Shown: positions 25,082 to 37,171 of the stretch, piece by piece
How positions within the stretch are numbered: position 1 is the stretch's first letter
Layout: every line of letters begins with the position of its first letter
Assembly: GCA_037951165.1 (NCBI GenBank)
Contig: JBBDHG010000110.1
Coordinates: 1,444,501 to 1,508,500, forward strand
Direction: 5' to 3'
Source: Lophius americanus
Taxonomy: Eukaryota; Chordata; Actinopteri; Lophiiformes; Lophiidae
DNA length: 64,000 nt
The notes under the pieces: model-generated
What the model saw: only the letters and a program-made list of their open reading frames with translations
The model's database searches: none
Told to the model about the DNA's origin: nothing
Made by a program: the position numbers and the translations under genes

Positions 25082-25587
25082 TACACTTATCATACGTGAA
25101 ATTATAACCATTGACTGGGGAAATCAGAATAATATTCTTTATCTCTTTACAGATGCTTTGTTCAGTGGGTTGGATATATTAGGCAACAAATGAACATTTT
25201 GTCCGCATCGTTGATGTGTTGGAAAAAGGCTAAATCAACAAGAGTGACTGTCAAGGACCAGAGTGAGATGACTAGACTACTGGGTCAGAACATGGCCAGA
25301 ACTGCAGATCTTGTTGGTTTTGTATCAGTCTACATTGGTTAGTACTTACCAACCGTTGTCCAAGGAAGGACAACTAGAGAACAGGCAACAGGGTCATGGG
25401 AACCCAAAGCTTACTGATAAGTAAGGGGAGCAAGGCTGAGACTGTGTGTTCCAAACAAAAAGAAGAATAAATGAAGTAGAAATTGCCGGGAAATAGTTGA
25501 TACTGGTATTGCAGGACTGTTTTTGGTAGCAACAAGGTTGACCTTCAGAATATTAGCAAGGTTTTAATGTTATGGATGGTTGATGTA
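25082..25587 (+). mobile_element. Tc1-like DNA transposon, internally deleted, copy 1
   Basis: The left end (TACACTTATCATACGTGAAA, TTATAACCATTGAC) and right end (GGTTTTAATGTTATGG, ATGGTTGATGTA) are diverged inverted repeats of the type found on teleost Tc1-like elements whose ends read like ACATTAAAACCA. After the left end come GGATATATTAGGCAACAAAT and GAACATTTTGTCC, then a degraded transposase N-terminal region (GACTACTGGGTCAGAACATG, AACTGCAGATCTTGTTGG) down to about 25500. The sequence then jumps to the 3' terminus (TTTTTGGTAGCAACAAGGTT). The DDE catalytic region is absent. Many stops; non-functional. Family matched from memory. Confidence 0.75.
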
Positions 25588-28500
25588 AATGGACCATACA
25601 TTTGTACACTATTTGGTCACTCATGGAAATCCCAGATATCTGGCGGCTATCATTAAATTAACTGGTGTCAACTTGGTGTGTTCGAGTGGTTGGCCTACAA
25701 TAGCTGATGAGAGCTAATGTAGATTTACTTGTTTTGTGCTAGCCTGGTTTGGACATAATGTTTCAGGAATGCATTATATTCATACTGAGAATACACGCGG
25801 AGATATATAATGCACTTGTGTACAAACTTCATCTCTTCTGTAACTTACATACACACAGAGTGCATGCTCACACATAGACACATGCAGGCGTTCCACAGTA
25901 CAGGTGCCTCTTAGCAGAAGTGACTGATGTTATTGGAGTGGGCATCTCCCTGCACAGCGGAGATAGTGTGTGTAGTCATAACAGGAAAGATGAAAGCAAG
26001 CTGGAGAGACATGCTATAAACACAAGAGGCATGGTAGCAGTTAAAAGGGAGGTATGCTGTTGTCATACTTCATGTTTCATCTTTTAACTGTACAAGTCAT
26101 TAGCCTTGAGGGGAAATAACACTCAGGGCATAGCAAAGGCCCACATGGATTGTCCTGTATCAGAGAGCAAGCCTCACACGATTTATTATTGTACCGAAGG
26201 GGCTTACTGGTTTAGTCGCTTCAATGAAATAAAATATGGGTCGGTGATTTTGACCCTCTTTGTTTGAGAAATGAGGGCAACTTCCCCCTTCAACTTGTAC
26301 TTTGGAGTACTTTCATTCTCTTTCTTTCTCTTCGCCAACTCCCGCTCTCTTTCTTTCTCTCTAGTTCAATGCACCTCAGGCAGTTGTTCATTAACCCTGG
26401 ACGTAATTATTTTTGTTTTAGTCTCATATGGCTGACATTTCAACTCAGTGGCTCTTCAATCAGGATTAACCTAAACCGCAAGGAATCACACTTCACAGCC
26501 TTCTTCTTACAGCAGCGCTTGTTGCCTCCAATTTGAGTCAAATTAAAGGTTTATTTTATTTAGTCGTTTTCACCCAGGCTCTGTACCATGAGAAAACAAA
26601 CCAGGCTCCCTGCCTTTGATTTTCTGGTTGCTAGTGGTTGTCTCAGCACCCCCCCACTCTCGCTCTCCCTTGTTAGCACAAAGCAGTCCTCTATGCATCC
26701 ACTGCTGCTATGAGCTAATAATCATTATTTTTAGTTGTACAATTTTGATGTAACAGTATTACATTTATTTGGAGTATGATAATTGTAATAAGGGTTTCTG
26801 CTTTAAAAATTCATCGTGAACAGACTGCAAGCAAACTATTCTCACTCAATGTTTCGGACCATTTTCCAACAGATGTTTGTCTGTAAAACGATAATATGAA
26901 TTAACGTAGGCACACAGGGCTAATCTATTGTTATCTGTGAATTCTATTGGTATATTTCACTATAAGTGTGGCATGAAACACAACTGCTTTAAAGTAGCAA
27001 TCTATTATATACATGCTTGGCCTTCTCAATGCTGTGTTTTCATCTCTTTGCCTTGTGGGCCTTAAGGTCCACAGGAATCCTCAGCTTGTCTTCCTGCCCT
27101 GGGGTCTCTTACTCTCAACAGTAGTAATAAACTCTCATCACTCCGAGTCAGTGGTGTGTGTATATCATTCTGTTTCACACACAAATGTGTGCGTGTGTAT
27201 GTGTCCGCGCAGTAGCAGTAGTCATAGACGAAGCAGTAGTTGTAAAATCTCATCACTTTTAGTGGTCCTCCGGGGTTCCAGGACTCCTCTCGCTGTGTGT
27301 GGTTTGACCTGCCATGGCCTTCCAGCCCCCCACATGCCCACTTAGATAAACAGGCAGTAAACACAGGCCGTCCTAGCACCACTCTATTCCCCTCACAGCA
27401 TATACAAGGCCTGCAGATGAAAGGACTATTTTCCGACACTAATAGCCACAAGAGATTACCTTCCACTGGCCTCTCCTAGGTTATAATTAAAAGTTCAACC
27501 ACCGTGTTCGTAAAAAGCTTCTAATAATAGTAGTATACCCATCCTAGATCACCGTACCTACATCTCATAGATGCATTCCCCTTCACTTTTGCTATAATTG
27601 TGACTTAGCCATACATAAGCCCCCCTAACCCATGTCAGTACTAATGCTAGTAAAAAGCAACAACATGTTGGCTCAGTAATCTTGCATAAATTATGGTTTA
27701 ATAAGATCAGATAAATAAAATATCTGCTTTTATGGTCAATTATTTGGGATTTAGGGAAAGGAACAGAATATAACAATCCTAATTATGTTTTGGAATTAAT
27801 CCCTCTTTATCTAGGCGGCGGGTCCTCTTCCATCTGCTCCAGCATATCGCACTGCCATGCTTCTAATAAAACCCAAATCAGACAAATCCAGCAAATGTTC
27901 CTCAGCAACCATGGTATGGGAGGCAGGACAAAGTGTATCCACGATGCCAGATGCCACTAATCATTCTATATATTGTACACTTTAAGGTTTTCATTCTTCC
28001 AGATTTAGGTAATGCCATTAAACAGATCATTGACATTCAATGGTTAAAGGACCTGCTTTGGTTGTTGGTATCCATTTAGTCTGAGATTGGTGTTTTTTAA
28101 GATAACATTAAAGCCTTATTGTGACTAGCAATACCAGAAGATAGACGTTTAGAACAATTTTTCCTCCAGCGTGTCTCTTTTTCTTCACTATATTCCTTAA
28201 AAGGTGTGGGTCAATTATTAGTAAGGCTTGTTGCTTTGTAAATGTAATGAGTCTAGACAGAAAATATTTTCAACAACTTACAAATTTCCATTGAGACATA
28301 AATGTTCTGCTTCTCTGGAATACCTTGGGTTTTGTTTCATTGCCATGGTCAAATATGTCATTTCTCCTTTTTTTTCATCAGCCAACAGATAATCGGGTTT
28401 GTTGGCGAGCTGATCTTTTCTGCTCTCACCATCTGCGGAGTCTCAGCATTACATGTATAAGAGATGGTGCAGTGGTGTGATGAGATGAACAACAGTCTAC

Positions 28501-28744
28501 ATAATAACTCCAGTGTTATGCTGTTCTGAGTTCTGCCTGACAGCAGTGTGTGTGCTGTGTGCATCAGTGTGCTGTTGTCTTCATTTTCATGATTTTCTGT
28601 GCACTTTCGTACAAATAGTTTATTTTTTACACGTTAGTTAGCAAGTCCATGATAATGGGATAGAGATGGGGTCTTTCTCCTTCGTGTGGAGATCTTGATA
28701 TTGAATCCTAGATTATACGCTGAGGGATAGGAGCAGCCTCTTTG

Positions 28745-28920
28745 ACAGCTGCTGCTGCTTTTCTACCTTCAAAGACTTTTCTTTCCTCCCTCCCTCTCTT
28801 CTGCTCGTACTCCCCATCCTTGTATGTCTCTTCTGCCTCCCTCCCACCCTCCTTTCTCTTAAACCACCTCTTTCCTCCCATCATTTCCTTTCCTTGTCCC
28901 ATCTCTCTCCCCTGGCTCTT
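28745..28920. repeat. Pyrimidine-rich low-complexity block
   Basis: CT-rich + strand sequence with repeated TCCCTCC, CTTTCCT and CTCTT words; purine-rich on the other strand. Frames across it (Pro/Ser/Leu on + and Glu/Arg/Lys on -) are compositional. Confidence 0.75.
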
Positions 28921-29990
28921 ACTCCTTCTTGTCCGCAAAAAAAGACAGTCTGCGGAGCATTTCAAGTGTGTTTAGAGTAGCTGACTCATCACTGCTTTTG
29001 TGCCATGGTTTGTTAATGCAGGGCAGCTGATAGCAGTTTAGACGTCCTGGGTTGCAGGTGGCCAAGCTCTCTTTATTTTTCTGTGTACTTGCACACATGT
29101 CTGTATGCATGAAGTCTTACTGTATTAAATACAGCTCTGATGGGTATAAACACGTACCCCTTATCATCAGTTTGTGGGCAGACATGAGAGACATCCTCTA
29201 AAAACAAGACACATGCTTTGCCTTTACACTGCTGTCAGTAAGGGGTGTTCAAACCACAGCTTTGTTCAACAGTGACTAATTACAGGCCAAAGTAACAAAG
29301 GCCCTTCCTCTGAAGCTTCAAGAAACATTCACGCACACAGACATGTTCAGGTCCATGCTTATCTGTCATCTAGCAAAGTGGAATTTGTAAGAAGAAGCTT
29401 CATGAAGGAGTCATAGTTTTTGGGGTTAATTGAGATACCAGCAAGGGATCATTATTCTCTCCGTGTCTGTCCTCATCCAGCAGATAAAGCCCACTGGATC
29501 AGTTTAGCCATGACTTAATGCTGACCTTAATGAATCTTCATTTCATAACTTGTCTTTCTCAGAATAGGTTTACCCTTCTGCTAACTTTTAATTGCTAACT
29601 TGTATTCATCTTACCACTGTTTAAGCTCATCCCTTGTAGCGTTGACACCAGAGTGACCCTCTTCCTGGATAAGGAAATTCAGCCAATCGGGCAAGTGTTT
29701 CATCCTAGTTTACACCCCTTCCCTCTATCCCTTTGTCCCCGCGTTGCAGCAAAAATTGTGCATCCTGAAACCATTATACTAAATTGCTAAATGGTTCAAA
29801 TGTGCAACCACTTAAGGCTATGTCTTTAAGAGGAGTAATCTTCAATCTACTGTGGCAAGCAAAAAGAGGATGAGGTGTATAGTGGGACCAAATAGCTGAA
29901 AGGGACCCACTAAGATTGAAACTGAGAAAAATAGAGCGTGGTAGCAGGAGAAGGGTTCAAGAGAGATACCTATTTAGTATATAGGGTATA

Positions 29991-30241
29991 GGGCGGCTGT
30001 GGCTCAGTGGGTAGAGCGGCCGTCTCCCAATCAGAAGATCGGAAGGTAGCCGGTCCGAATCCCACCAGGGTCTACTTGTCGTAGGGTCCTTGAGCAAGAC
30101 CCTGAAACCTTAGCTCCCCGGGCGCTCCACGAGGGGCTGCCCACTGCTCCCTCAGGGATGGGTCAAATGCAGAGAAATAATTTCACTATGTTGTACTGTG
30201 TATGATTGTATGTGTGACTAATAAAGGATTCTTCTTCTTCT
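29991..30241 (+). mobile_element. tRNA-derived SINE, copy 2 (best preserved)
   Basis: The head is tRNA-like: box A TGGCTCAGTGGGTAG and box B GGTCCGAATCC lie about 50 bp apart, as in a polymerase III internal promoter. The body contains TTGAGCAAGACCCTGAAAC and GATGGGTCAAATGCAGAG, and the copy ends TAATAAAGGATTCTTCTTC. It is flanked by TA-rich sequence on both sides (TATATAG, TATATATC), possibly a short target duplication. The head is not a functional tRNA gene: the 3' half departs from a cloverleaf and there is no terminator after a tRNA-length transcript. Confidence 0.85.
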
Positions 30242-33200
30242 ATATATATCTACCCACTCCCTACATTCCTCAGCTGGTCCATATCCAACTCATGTATTTA
30301 TTAATTTCCTGTCACATTGCAGAGAAAGTTGAAAGTCTTGTACCTTTTAACGGTACACGTTTGTTATCTTTAGGCCTTTCTTCACATTAGAACAGTGTTT
30401 GGTGGATTGAAAATGCAAAGTTTTCACAATCGGATGGAAGATTCTGGCTATAATAATGTCAAAAGTGCACCTTTATAGAGGACGTGTAAACTTGCAAATC
30501 ACAGTTTTTGTAAAAAGTGTGTTCACGTCTCACATTGAGCCATTCATTGCATTGCATATTTTATCGTCTGAATAAAAACTGTGTTATGTACACACACAAA
30601 CACACCAGGGAGACCAACTGCACTAGCAGAGTGAAGCACTGATAATCCACGAGTAAACTTGCTGCCATGTTCCCTCTATGACAATAATGTTTGTTAAATA
30701 ATGGTCTTTCACTTAAAGTCTCTCGCTTTTTAATTAAAATAATAAGGATTAATTCTATAGATCCCAAAGATTTGATTTCAAGGATTTTTCCAAAACTGGG
30801 TTTTCCAAGTAAGAAATCCTCCTGTGCATACAAAACTATTTTTCCCCCATTTCTGGCAGGAGCTTCACCATTTTCTTTGGAATAAATTAAAGAACTTGGT
30901 AGCTAGCACTAGCTGTAATAAATCGACTGTCTAAGGAGAAAAAAACATTTGAATTCTGGCTATCCTCTTATTAATCTTTGAGAAGCACAGTGCAGAAATG
31001 CCTCAGCAGTGACTGCTTATCAGAGAAGACATTGCCAAATTGGAAAGAGTGTTTGAAATGGGCTTGAGTTAATTAAGAGTTTGAGCAGAAAAAACTGCCT
31101 GACAGAGGAGCTCCATACAACCGACTGGATGACAGTATGGAGAGAGTACATAAGAAGACTAAAGGAGAAGATCCATTGAATATTGCTGTGCAAACACCAG
31201 CTCTCCTCCGCAGCATTTCTCAGCTTCCTGAGTGACCCTCATCTCAGCCAGAGGACTTTGATCTGTCACTGAGATGATTACTGAGTCTACAGAGCTGACA
31301 AAGGCCAAGCTGATAGACTGAAGGATTTGAGATTCTGCCGAGAGGTGGAGAGACTTGAAGGTAATTGAAGACACGATGACGTCCTCACTTGTGCCGCGTG
31401 TTTTCCAGAAGGCTGAGGGCTGTGGACAGAACTGAACAAGATCATTGGAGAAGATGGTGTTTGACGACAACCGTCAGGATTTTTGTTGCAAAAGAGCGGG
31501 CCAGTTTGATAGGGACAAATGGTAATGGGAATGGCAACTACAAATGACAGGATCTTTTGTGGATGTTATATAAAAGAAAAGAGGGCAACGTGGGATCTAC
31601 AGTGGATTGAAAAGGAATCAAGGAAGGGAAAGGAAACACAAGAAAGATGGCAGAGAAAAAAGCAAGCAATAGTAGCCTCGTTCAAATGTGAGAAAAAAAC
31701 TAAACCAAACCAAATCCAGCACATATAATTGGTTTCAGAAAAATCGTAACAAAAATATGAATAGTTTATTTACTCTTATTTTGATAGTGCCAAATTTCAG
31801 CCATACATTTGCTGTGGCTACAGGACAAATTGACATTGTTATTCTATGATGTTTCCCTTTTTTACCATTGGATAGCATATTTCCTCCACAGAAAAGTAAT
31901 ACCTAATATGTCATTCTTGGGTATCATAATGGACTGATGTTTAACAAACATTTAAGAACTTCCGAACCCTGTTTTCAATTGCTGTGCAAATATACTGGTT
32001 CAGGGAACCCACTTTGAAAACAGTTGGAGTCTTGAGGAACCCAGAGATGAGAAACAAAATTGAGAAGAATTGAAGGGTCCATGTTTGTAGAGATTAAAAT
32101 ATATCATGTTGTTAATGGGATGAAATAAACAAAAGTCCACAACAAGTCAAAATTATAATAAATGTACAGTATATAATACAGAGAAGCTGTTGTTAATTAG
32201 ACTGCATTCCAAAAGTTTCCTGGCCATGAAGCTTCTATATTGTGTTCATTGATGGAAAGAGTTCTAGATTATTAAACTCAAATAGTGTTAGTGTTAATAC
32301 ATTTATCTCAAATAAGATATTTGTGTAAAAATGGACTAAGTAACTAAATGAAAAATAAGTATTTTAAAATGCACTAGGTTTAAGTTTGGAAATAATTGGG
32401 GGTCTAGTCATATATTATGGTAAAGTTAGATAGAAGTTTTTCTTTCATCTTAAATTGCACAAGTGTCAATTTAACAAGAATGCATCAATATCACCAAAAC
32501 CTAATGTCCATCAGTGTATTTCTGTTGTGTAGACTTCTCTCTCACTCTGTGCATAGAACCGATCATCAGTTATAAAGATGGAATGGCCTCATAAGAATTC
32601 CCTGCAGTAGAGGGAAAACCTCAGAAATAAGCACAAATCACAAACAATGCACAATACAAGCTGTGGACACTGGCGGGTACATAAGGCTTTGTTTGGCTTC
32701 CGAAAGGAAATATATGTCATTTCAACAGCAGATTAGAGTGTAACAAAGTGGACAACAAAAAGATTTGTAAACAATATGAACTCTACAGTGGCTGCGGGGA
32801 CTGACACATAATGAAGTTGGACAGTTTTTACACATTGTTTAGCAAACACACAAACAGGAGACTGTAGTGGTTCTACCCAGCTGTCTGAACATCATTCTGT
32901 AAACCCTGTGCACAACTAATTCCTCACTCGGCTCAATTCAGAGTAATTGAGTATTTTTTGTGACATTTTACATGGCAACCTTTTTTGGGGGTGCAGAAAA
33001 ACTATAAATTTTTCTTCAAAGTTTGGCCCTTCATTCTAAAAATAAGTATTTAGAGGGGCCTGGAAAAGGCAACTTTTCCAACAACCAAAACTAGCTAAAC
33101 GCACCTGTGTCAAAACTATGATGATATGGTCCGACGCATGCGCATTGTCAATTTCAGACTAACAATCAAGCATGGATAGAGAGACCACAGTGACAACTGA

Positions 33201-33404
33201 GACAATGGACTATCAAGTTATTTATATTTGTGCTTCAGATTCTGCTGAGCTTTTAACCTCATTTTATCAGCTGTCAAAATGAACACATCCGTTTTTCAGC
33301 GGACATTCGCCATCATCTCGGACACGGCATTATGGCTGTCTCAACTTCATCAGTTAGAACGATTTTATTTTTGATTTTAATACATTACTGCCCTGTTCTC
33401 AGAC

Positions 33405-33422
33405 CACACACACACACGCAAA

Positions 33423-33461
<39 letters not shown>

Positions 33462-33483
33462 TCACGCACATACGCACACACTC
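33405..33483. repeat. (CA)n microsatellite
   Basis: CA repeat with a perfect core at about 33426-33457 and interrupted ends (CGCA, AAAC, CTCA). Confidence 0.95.
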
Positions 33484-34811
33484 ACCTGATACTATGAGTA
33501 TAGGAATGACATAAGAGTACTGGACTATTACTGTTGTGATATGCTATATAGTAACCTGAGCCTTTTGTATTCATGGCCTCGTACTGATGAGGTGTACCCA
33601 TTCAGGCTGTCCCTGTTTCCGACATGTTCCGATAGTTTGATATTAAATCATAATACAATAATGTACTGGCTGAAATAAAGGAAGTAGTCAAGCTATAGTT
33701 TATTACCCTATAATTACACTAAGCCTGATCTGTTTATACCAGAGATTTTCTTAAGATGGAGTACCTTTCAGGAAAAAACACACATGATTCACATTTGCAT
33801 TGCTCACAGCCTTTTCATTTTGTCTCCTATAAACCTTGGGATTGGGGAGTCAACTGCCAAGCTTTTCAGACTAGTAAAACTGCTGCCTACAAATTTCAGT
33901 GAACAGTAGTTCACCTTAATTTCCAAAACAATGTAGATTGCTGTGTATTGCGGAAATTCCCACTTTCCATGCAATGTATGCAAATTGTCATTTGTCTCCT
34001 CTTTGGAACTTGGGGATATTCAAAATGAGCTAATAGCCTACATTAAAAGCAGTAACTAAATTCAATTTGTTATCTCCACTCTTTAGCATATTGCATTTTT
34101 CTTTACTCTATTTTGAATTTGCTTTGTAAGCATGTTAAGATCAGCAATCCGTCAACAGTTCAGATTCAATATTTGTAAATTCAGGAATTATTCACTCCCA
34201 CCCCCCTACTGAAAGTCCTGAAAATGTTCTTACTACACAAAAAGTTCTGGAGCTTCACAGCAAAACATTGTTGCCGCATTCTTAGCAAGTGATGAAGATT
34301 TGTTGCTTCCGCCTTATCCAATGATCAATATTTGGATATGTTTTAAAATTTAAATAAAATAACCAAAAACGAACTTAAAATGGTCCCGCACAACTTGTAC
34401 ATCTGCAGAAACCCACATCAGTGAGAGAGCTCTGTCAGATCTAGAATTACTTTTCTTTATTTTGTGAGACGGGCAGATATTGTAAATCCTCACTCTCATC
34501 CAGCACTTCATATACATGTATTAAAGTGTAAACATATTAATCTTAGCCTGCTACTGCTTAGATGCAACAGTAAAGATTTAATCTTAAAAATTGTTTTACA
34601 ACATATTATAAATCTTTTTCAAAGCTTAGGGCTTTTGGAGACTTGCTTTACATCAGATAAGGTAAAGGGTGTCCTTTTGTGTCATTTTCGGTTTGATTGT
34701 ATTTTACAACTTTAGGTCTAAGAAAATGCTGCCATGCTTTTTAATACAATTTTTAATTATTAAGTAATTTTTTAATTATTTCAGTGCACAGCTGAATATA
34801 TAATTACTTAA

Positions 34812-34859
34812 TTTTTGTGAACCGTCAGTAATTTTACTATTACTGACGGTACACAAAAA
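34812..34859. repeat. Near-perfect hairpin, 21-bp arms and 6-nt loop
   Basis: Left arm 34812-34832 and right arm 34839-34859 are reverse complements at 20 of 21 positions (one A:A mismatch at 34820/34851). The core ACCGTCAGTAAT / ATTACTGACGGT is perfect and the loop is TTTACT. An outer inverted pair, ATTAAGTAAT near 34757 and ATTACTTAAT at about 34803-34812, lies just upstream in AT-rich DNA. No protein motif. It could be the ends or centre of a palindromic mobile-element remnant, a cruciform, or a small hairpin RNA; the sequence alone does not decide. Confidence 0.9.
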
Positions 34860-36086
34860 ACATATTAAAATACTTTTTAATATTTTTAATATTTTAACAA
34901 ACATTTTGTTAATATAACAAGGCTAAATGCTGTTCCTTACTTCTATCCGTGGTCTATTGCATATTATATTTAAAGGTACTGCTGTACTTTAACAATGATT
35001 TGTGTGCATGTAATCTTTCATCAGATATTGATTTGGACTCCCACAATCAATATATGTATGAAGACAGACACACATCAACATTTATTAGACAAATTATTTC
35101 CTAAACTTGTTATTTGTGCAAATTTTTATCGACATAATTAGCCACGAGAGTATATGAAACAATTTCGCAATATCTACTTCACTTCCTGTTCTGCCATTTG
35201 CATTCAGGTTTTCTATTTGTCACAGTGTAATTCATATAAAATACTTGGATGGAGTCACAGCTAATGACAGATGTCGAAAGGCTTGACTCCCCTCCTCTCA
35301 TGACAAACCGAGAGAACTCAGCTTGAACTGCAGAGAAAGCCCATGAGCCAGCTGAATGATAGCAGCGATAAGGAGTTTTCAAGGTAACTATGCAAAACTG
35401 AAAGTGTCTGTGGGAAAGCAGCAGCAGAAGCAGAAGTCTGTTTATTTTAATGAGCTCAGAAGTGTCTCTCCTGTTCCTCTTACATTGCACTGGGGCTCAT
35501 TTAGAGTTCAAACAGTGCACTGAACGTCCATGATGGATACAGTAATGATACATTAATGCAATCAGGACCAAGTCTGTTTTGTCTCTCATTAAGAAGGCTA
35601 GCTATCTTACTGACAAGGCCCAGGTCACATTTGGTCGTGACTTTAAGCATTTACCCCTGCGGTGTGATTTGAAGTGAAGGAGTATTTTTGCGAGCATTTC
35701 AGAGAAATGGTGTAGGAGCGAGAGGATAGGAAGAGAGATAACAGCTGGAATAGTCCATAATCAAGGCTGCTTGAGTTTCAGCGGGGGCACAGGCACCGAT
35801 TGTGCAGCGTCTGTTTGTCTTTTCAACACTATGTTAGTTGATGGGGATTTATTAAGGCACGGAATCGACTAGAAGGGGGTTATGTATGGCTGTGGAGCCT
35901 CTTATCAACATATTGAGGTGGACAAGGCTGCTGTGCTGCTCATAAAACCTCCTCTGGCCTCATTACTGGTCCACTCTACATACATATTCACATATGTGAA
36001 TAGTCCCAAAATTTATTTTTCTGTATGTGTTCAAATCTGTGTTTTATGCAGTTTAACATACCTGTTTAGAAGTTATTTGCAATATG

Positions 36087-36570
36087 CATTGGTCAAACAT
36101 AATATTATAAACACTGAAAATATAGTCAGAATTACCTTGATTATTTTGTACAATGGCATATACGGGTGGGATGTACAGTTTTGGGCAGCAAGTGAACATT
36201 TTCTCCTGAAGTTAATGTGTTGGAAGCAGGGAAAATTGTGTTCAAGGATTTTGAGAAGGACCAAATTGTGATAGCCCGACTTGGTCAGAGGTTTTCCAGA
36301 ACTGCAGCTCTTGTTGGGTGTTCCCAGTCTCCAGTGGTGAGCACCTACCAAACTGGTCCCTCAGTAATGTGCATGGGGAGAGAAAGCCAGCCTGTGCCGG
36401 CTATTCCCACAGATGACCTACTCTGGCAAAAATTGCTGATAAATGCCATTACTTGTTCAGATTTGAAGGTTCCAGAGCACACAGTGCGCCACTTACCTGC
36501 TTTGGACACCAAAAGAGTGACGACACAATACAAGGTATGTGGTGTTAATATTATAACTGATCACTGTCCA
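36087..36570 (+). mobile_element. Tc1-like DNA transposon, internally deleted, copy 2
   Basis: Left end TTGGTCAAACATAATATTAT and right end GGTGTTAATATTATAACTG, ATCACTGT form a diverged inverted pair. Inside, GGGCAGCAAGTGAACATTTT, then a readable N-terminal transposase segment, then a jump to a transposon-terminal sequence (GACACAATACAAGG) before the right end. The total of about 484 bp is far below the roughly 1.2-1.6 kb of a full Tc1-like element. The structure parallels the copy at 25082-25587. Confidence 0.75.
36217..36530 (+). pseudogene. Tc1-like transposase N-terminal remnant
   Basis: The frame beginning MLEAGKIVFKDFEKDQIVIA continues RLGQRFSRTAALVGCSQSPV and VSTYQTG, corresponding to the paired-like helix-turn-helix DNA-binding region of Tc1-like transposases. 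After that the match becomes weak (PVPAIPTDDLLWQKLLINAI), then SEHTV-like KVPEHTVRHLPAL. The reading frame is unusually open for so old a copy, but the DDE catalytic domain is missing, so no transposase activity is possible. The last codons of the open frame (to 36585) run through the transposon end. Confidence 0.7.
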
Positions 36571-37080
36571 TGTAAACATATATGATCAGTTTGCATCAGA
36601 GTTAAAAAAAAAACTCACCCTAATTCTGCTTCATTGGACTTTATTCTGATCTTATTCAGCCTAATTATTTATTTGTCATTGAAATAAATTAACCTGCAAA
36701 TTATTTTCACAAGTAGTTAAGTCATAAATAATGAAATATTCAAAAGGTTTACAAAAAGTCTTAGTCACAACAACCTTCCAGAGCCCATACCAACCTCTCA
36801 ATATTGTTTCTTTGTCCAAACATCAGTACAAAATGCGAAGACTTAGTCCATGCAGGCTACTACTGTTGAGTCCCACATGCTCCAAAACTCTCTAGACTGT
36901 ATCGATGCAGTATGGTCAGCTCTGTTGTCTCTGCTTGAATTTAAGCCTGATTAATCTGTCTAGCAACCATGAGTCACCAAACCCAGCAGATGGGAAAGAA
37001 GGACCTCAGGAGAACCTCCACCCTGATGGAAACTTTGATAGATCTCTTTGTGGCTGAAATATGGCCATGCACATGCACAA

Positions 37081-37171
37081 CTCTTACTGTTCACATATTT
37101 ACTTATGTACCTTTGTTTAACATATAGACATAAGTACATGCTATACTTTACATCTATGTGAACAGTATGAG
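37081..37171. repeat. Imperfect inverted repeat, 17-bp outer arms
   Basis: CTCTTACTGTTCACATA at 37081-37097 pairs with TATGTGAACAGTATGAG at 37155-37171 at 16 of 17 positions. An inner pair, ACTTATGT (37101-37108) and ACATAAGT (37128-37135), is offset by a 19-nt bulge on the right side. The asymmetry argues against a microRNA precursor. A small palindromic element remnant is possible. Confidence 0.75.

Noticed and set aside
29991..30065. Functional tRNA gene
   Set aside because: Box A and B are present, but the sequence continues into a SINE body shared with two other copies and the cloverleaf is not maintained.
31159..31470. 103-codon minus-strand open frame
   Set aside because: No recognisable motif; ends are arbitrary, and random frames of this size are expected in 64 kb.
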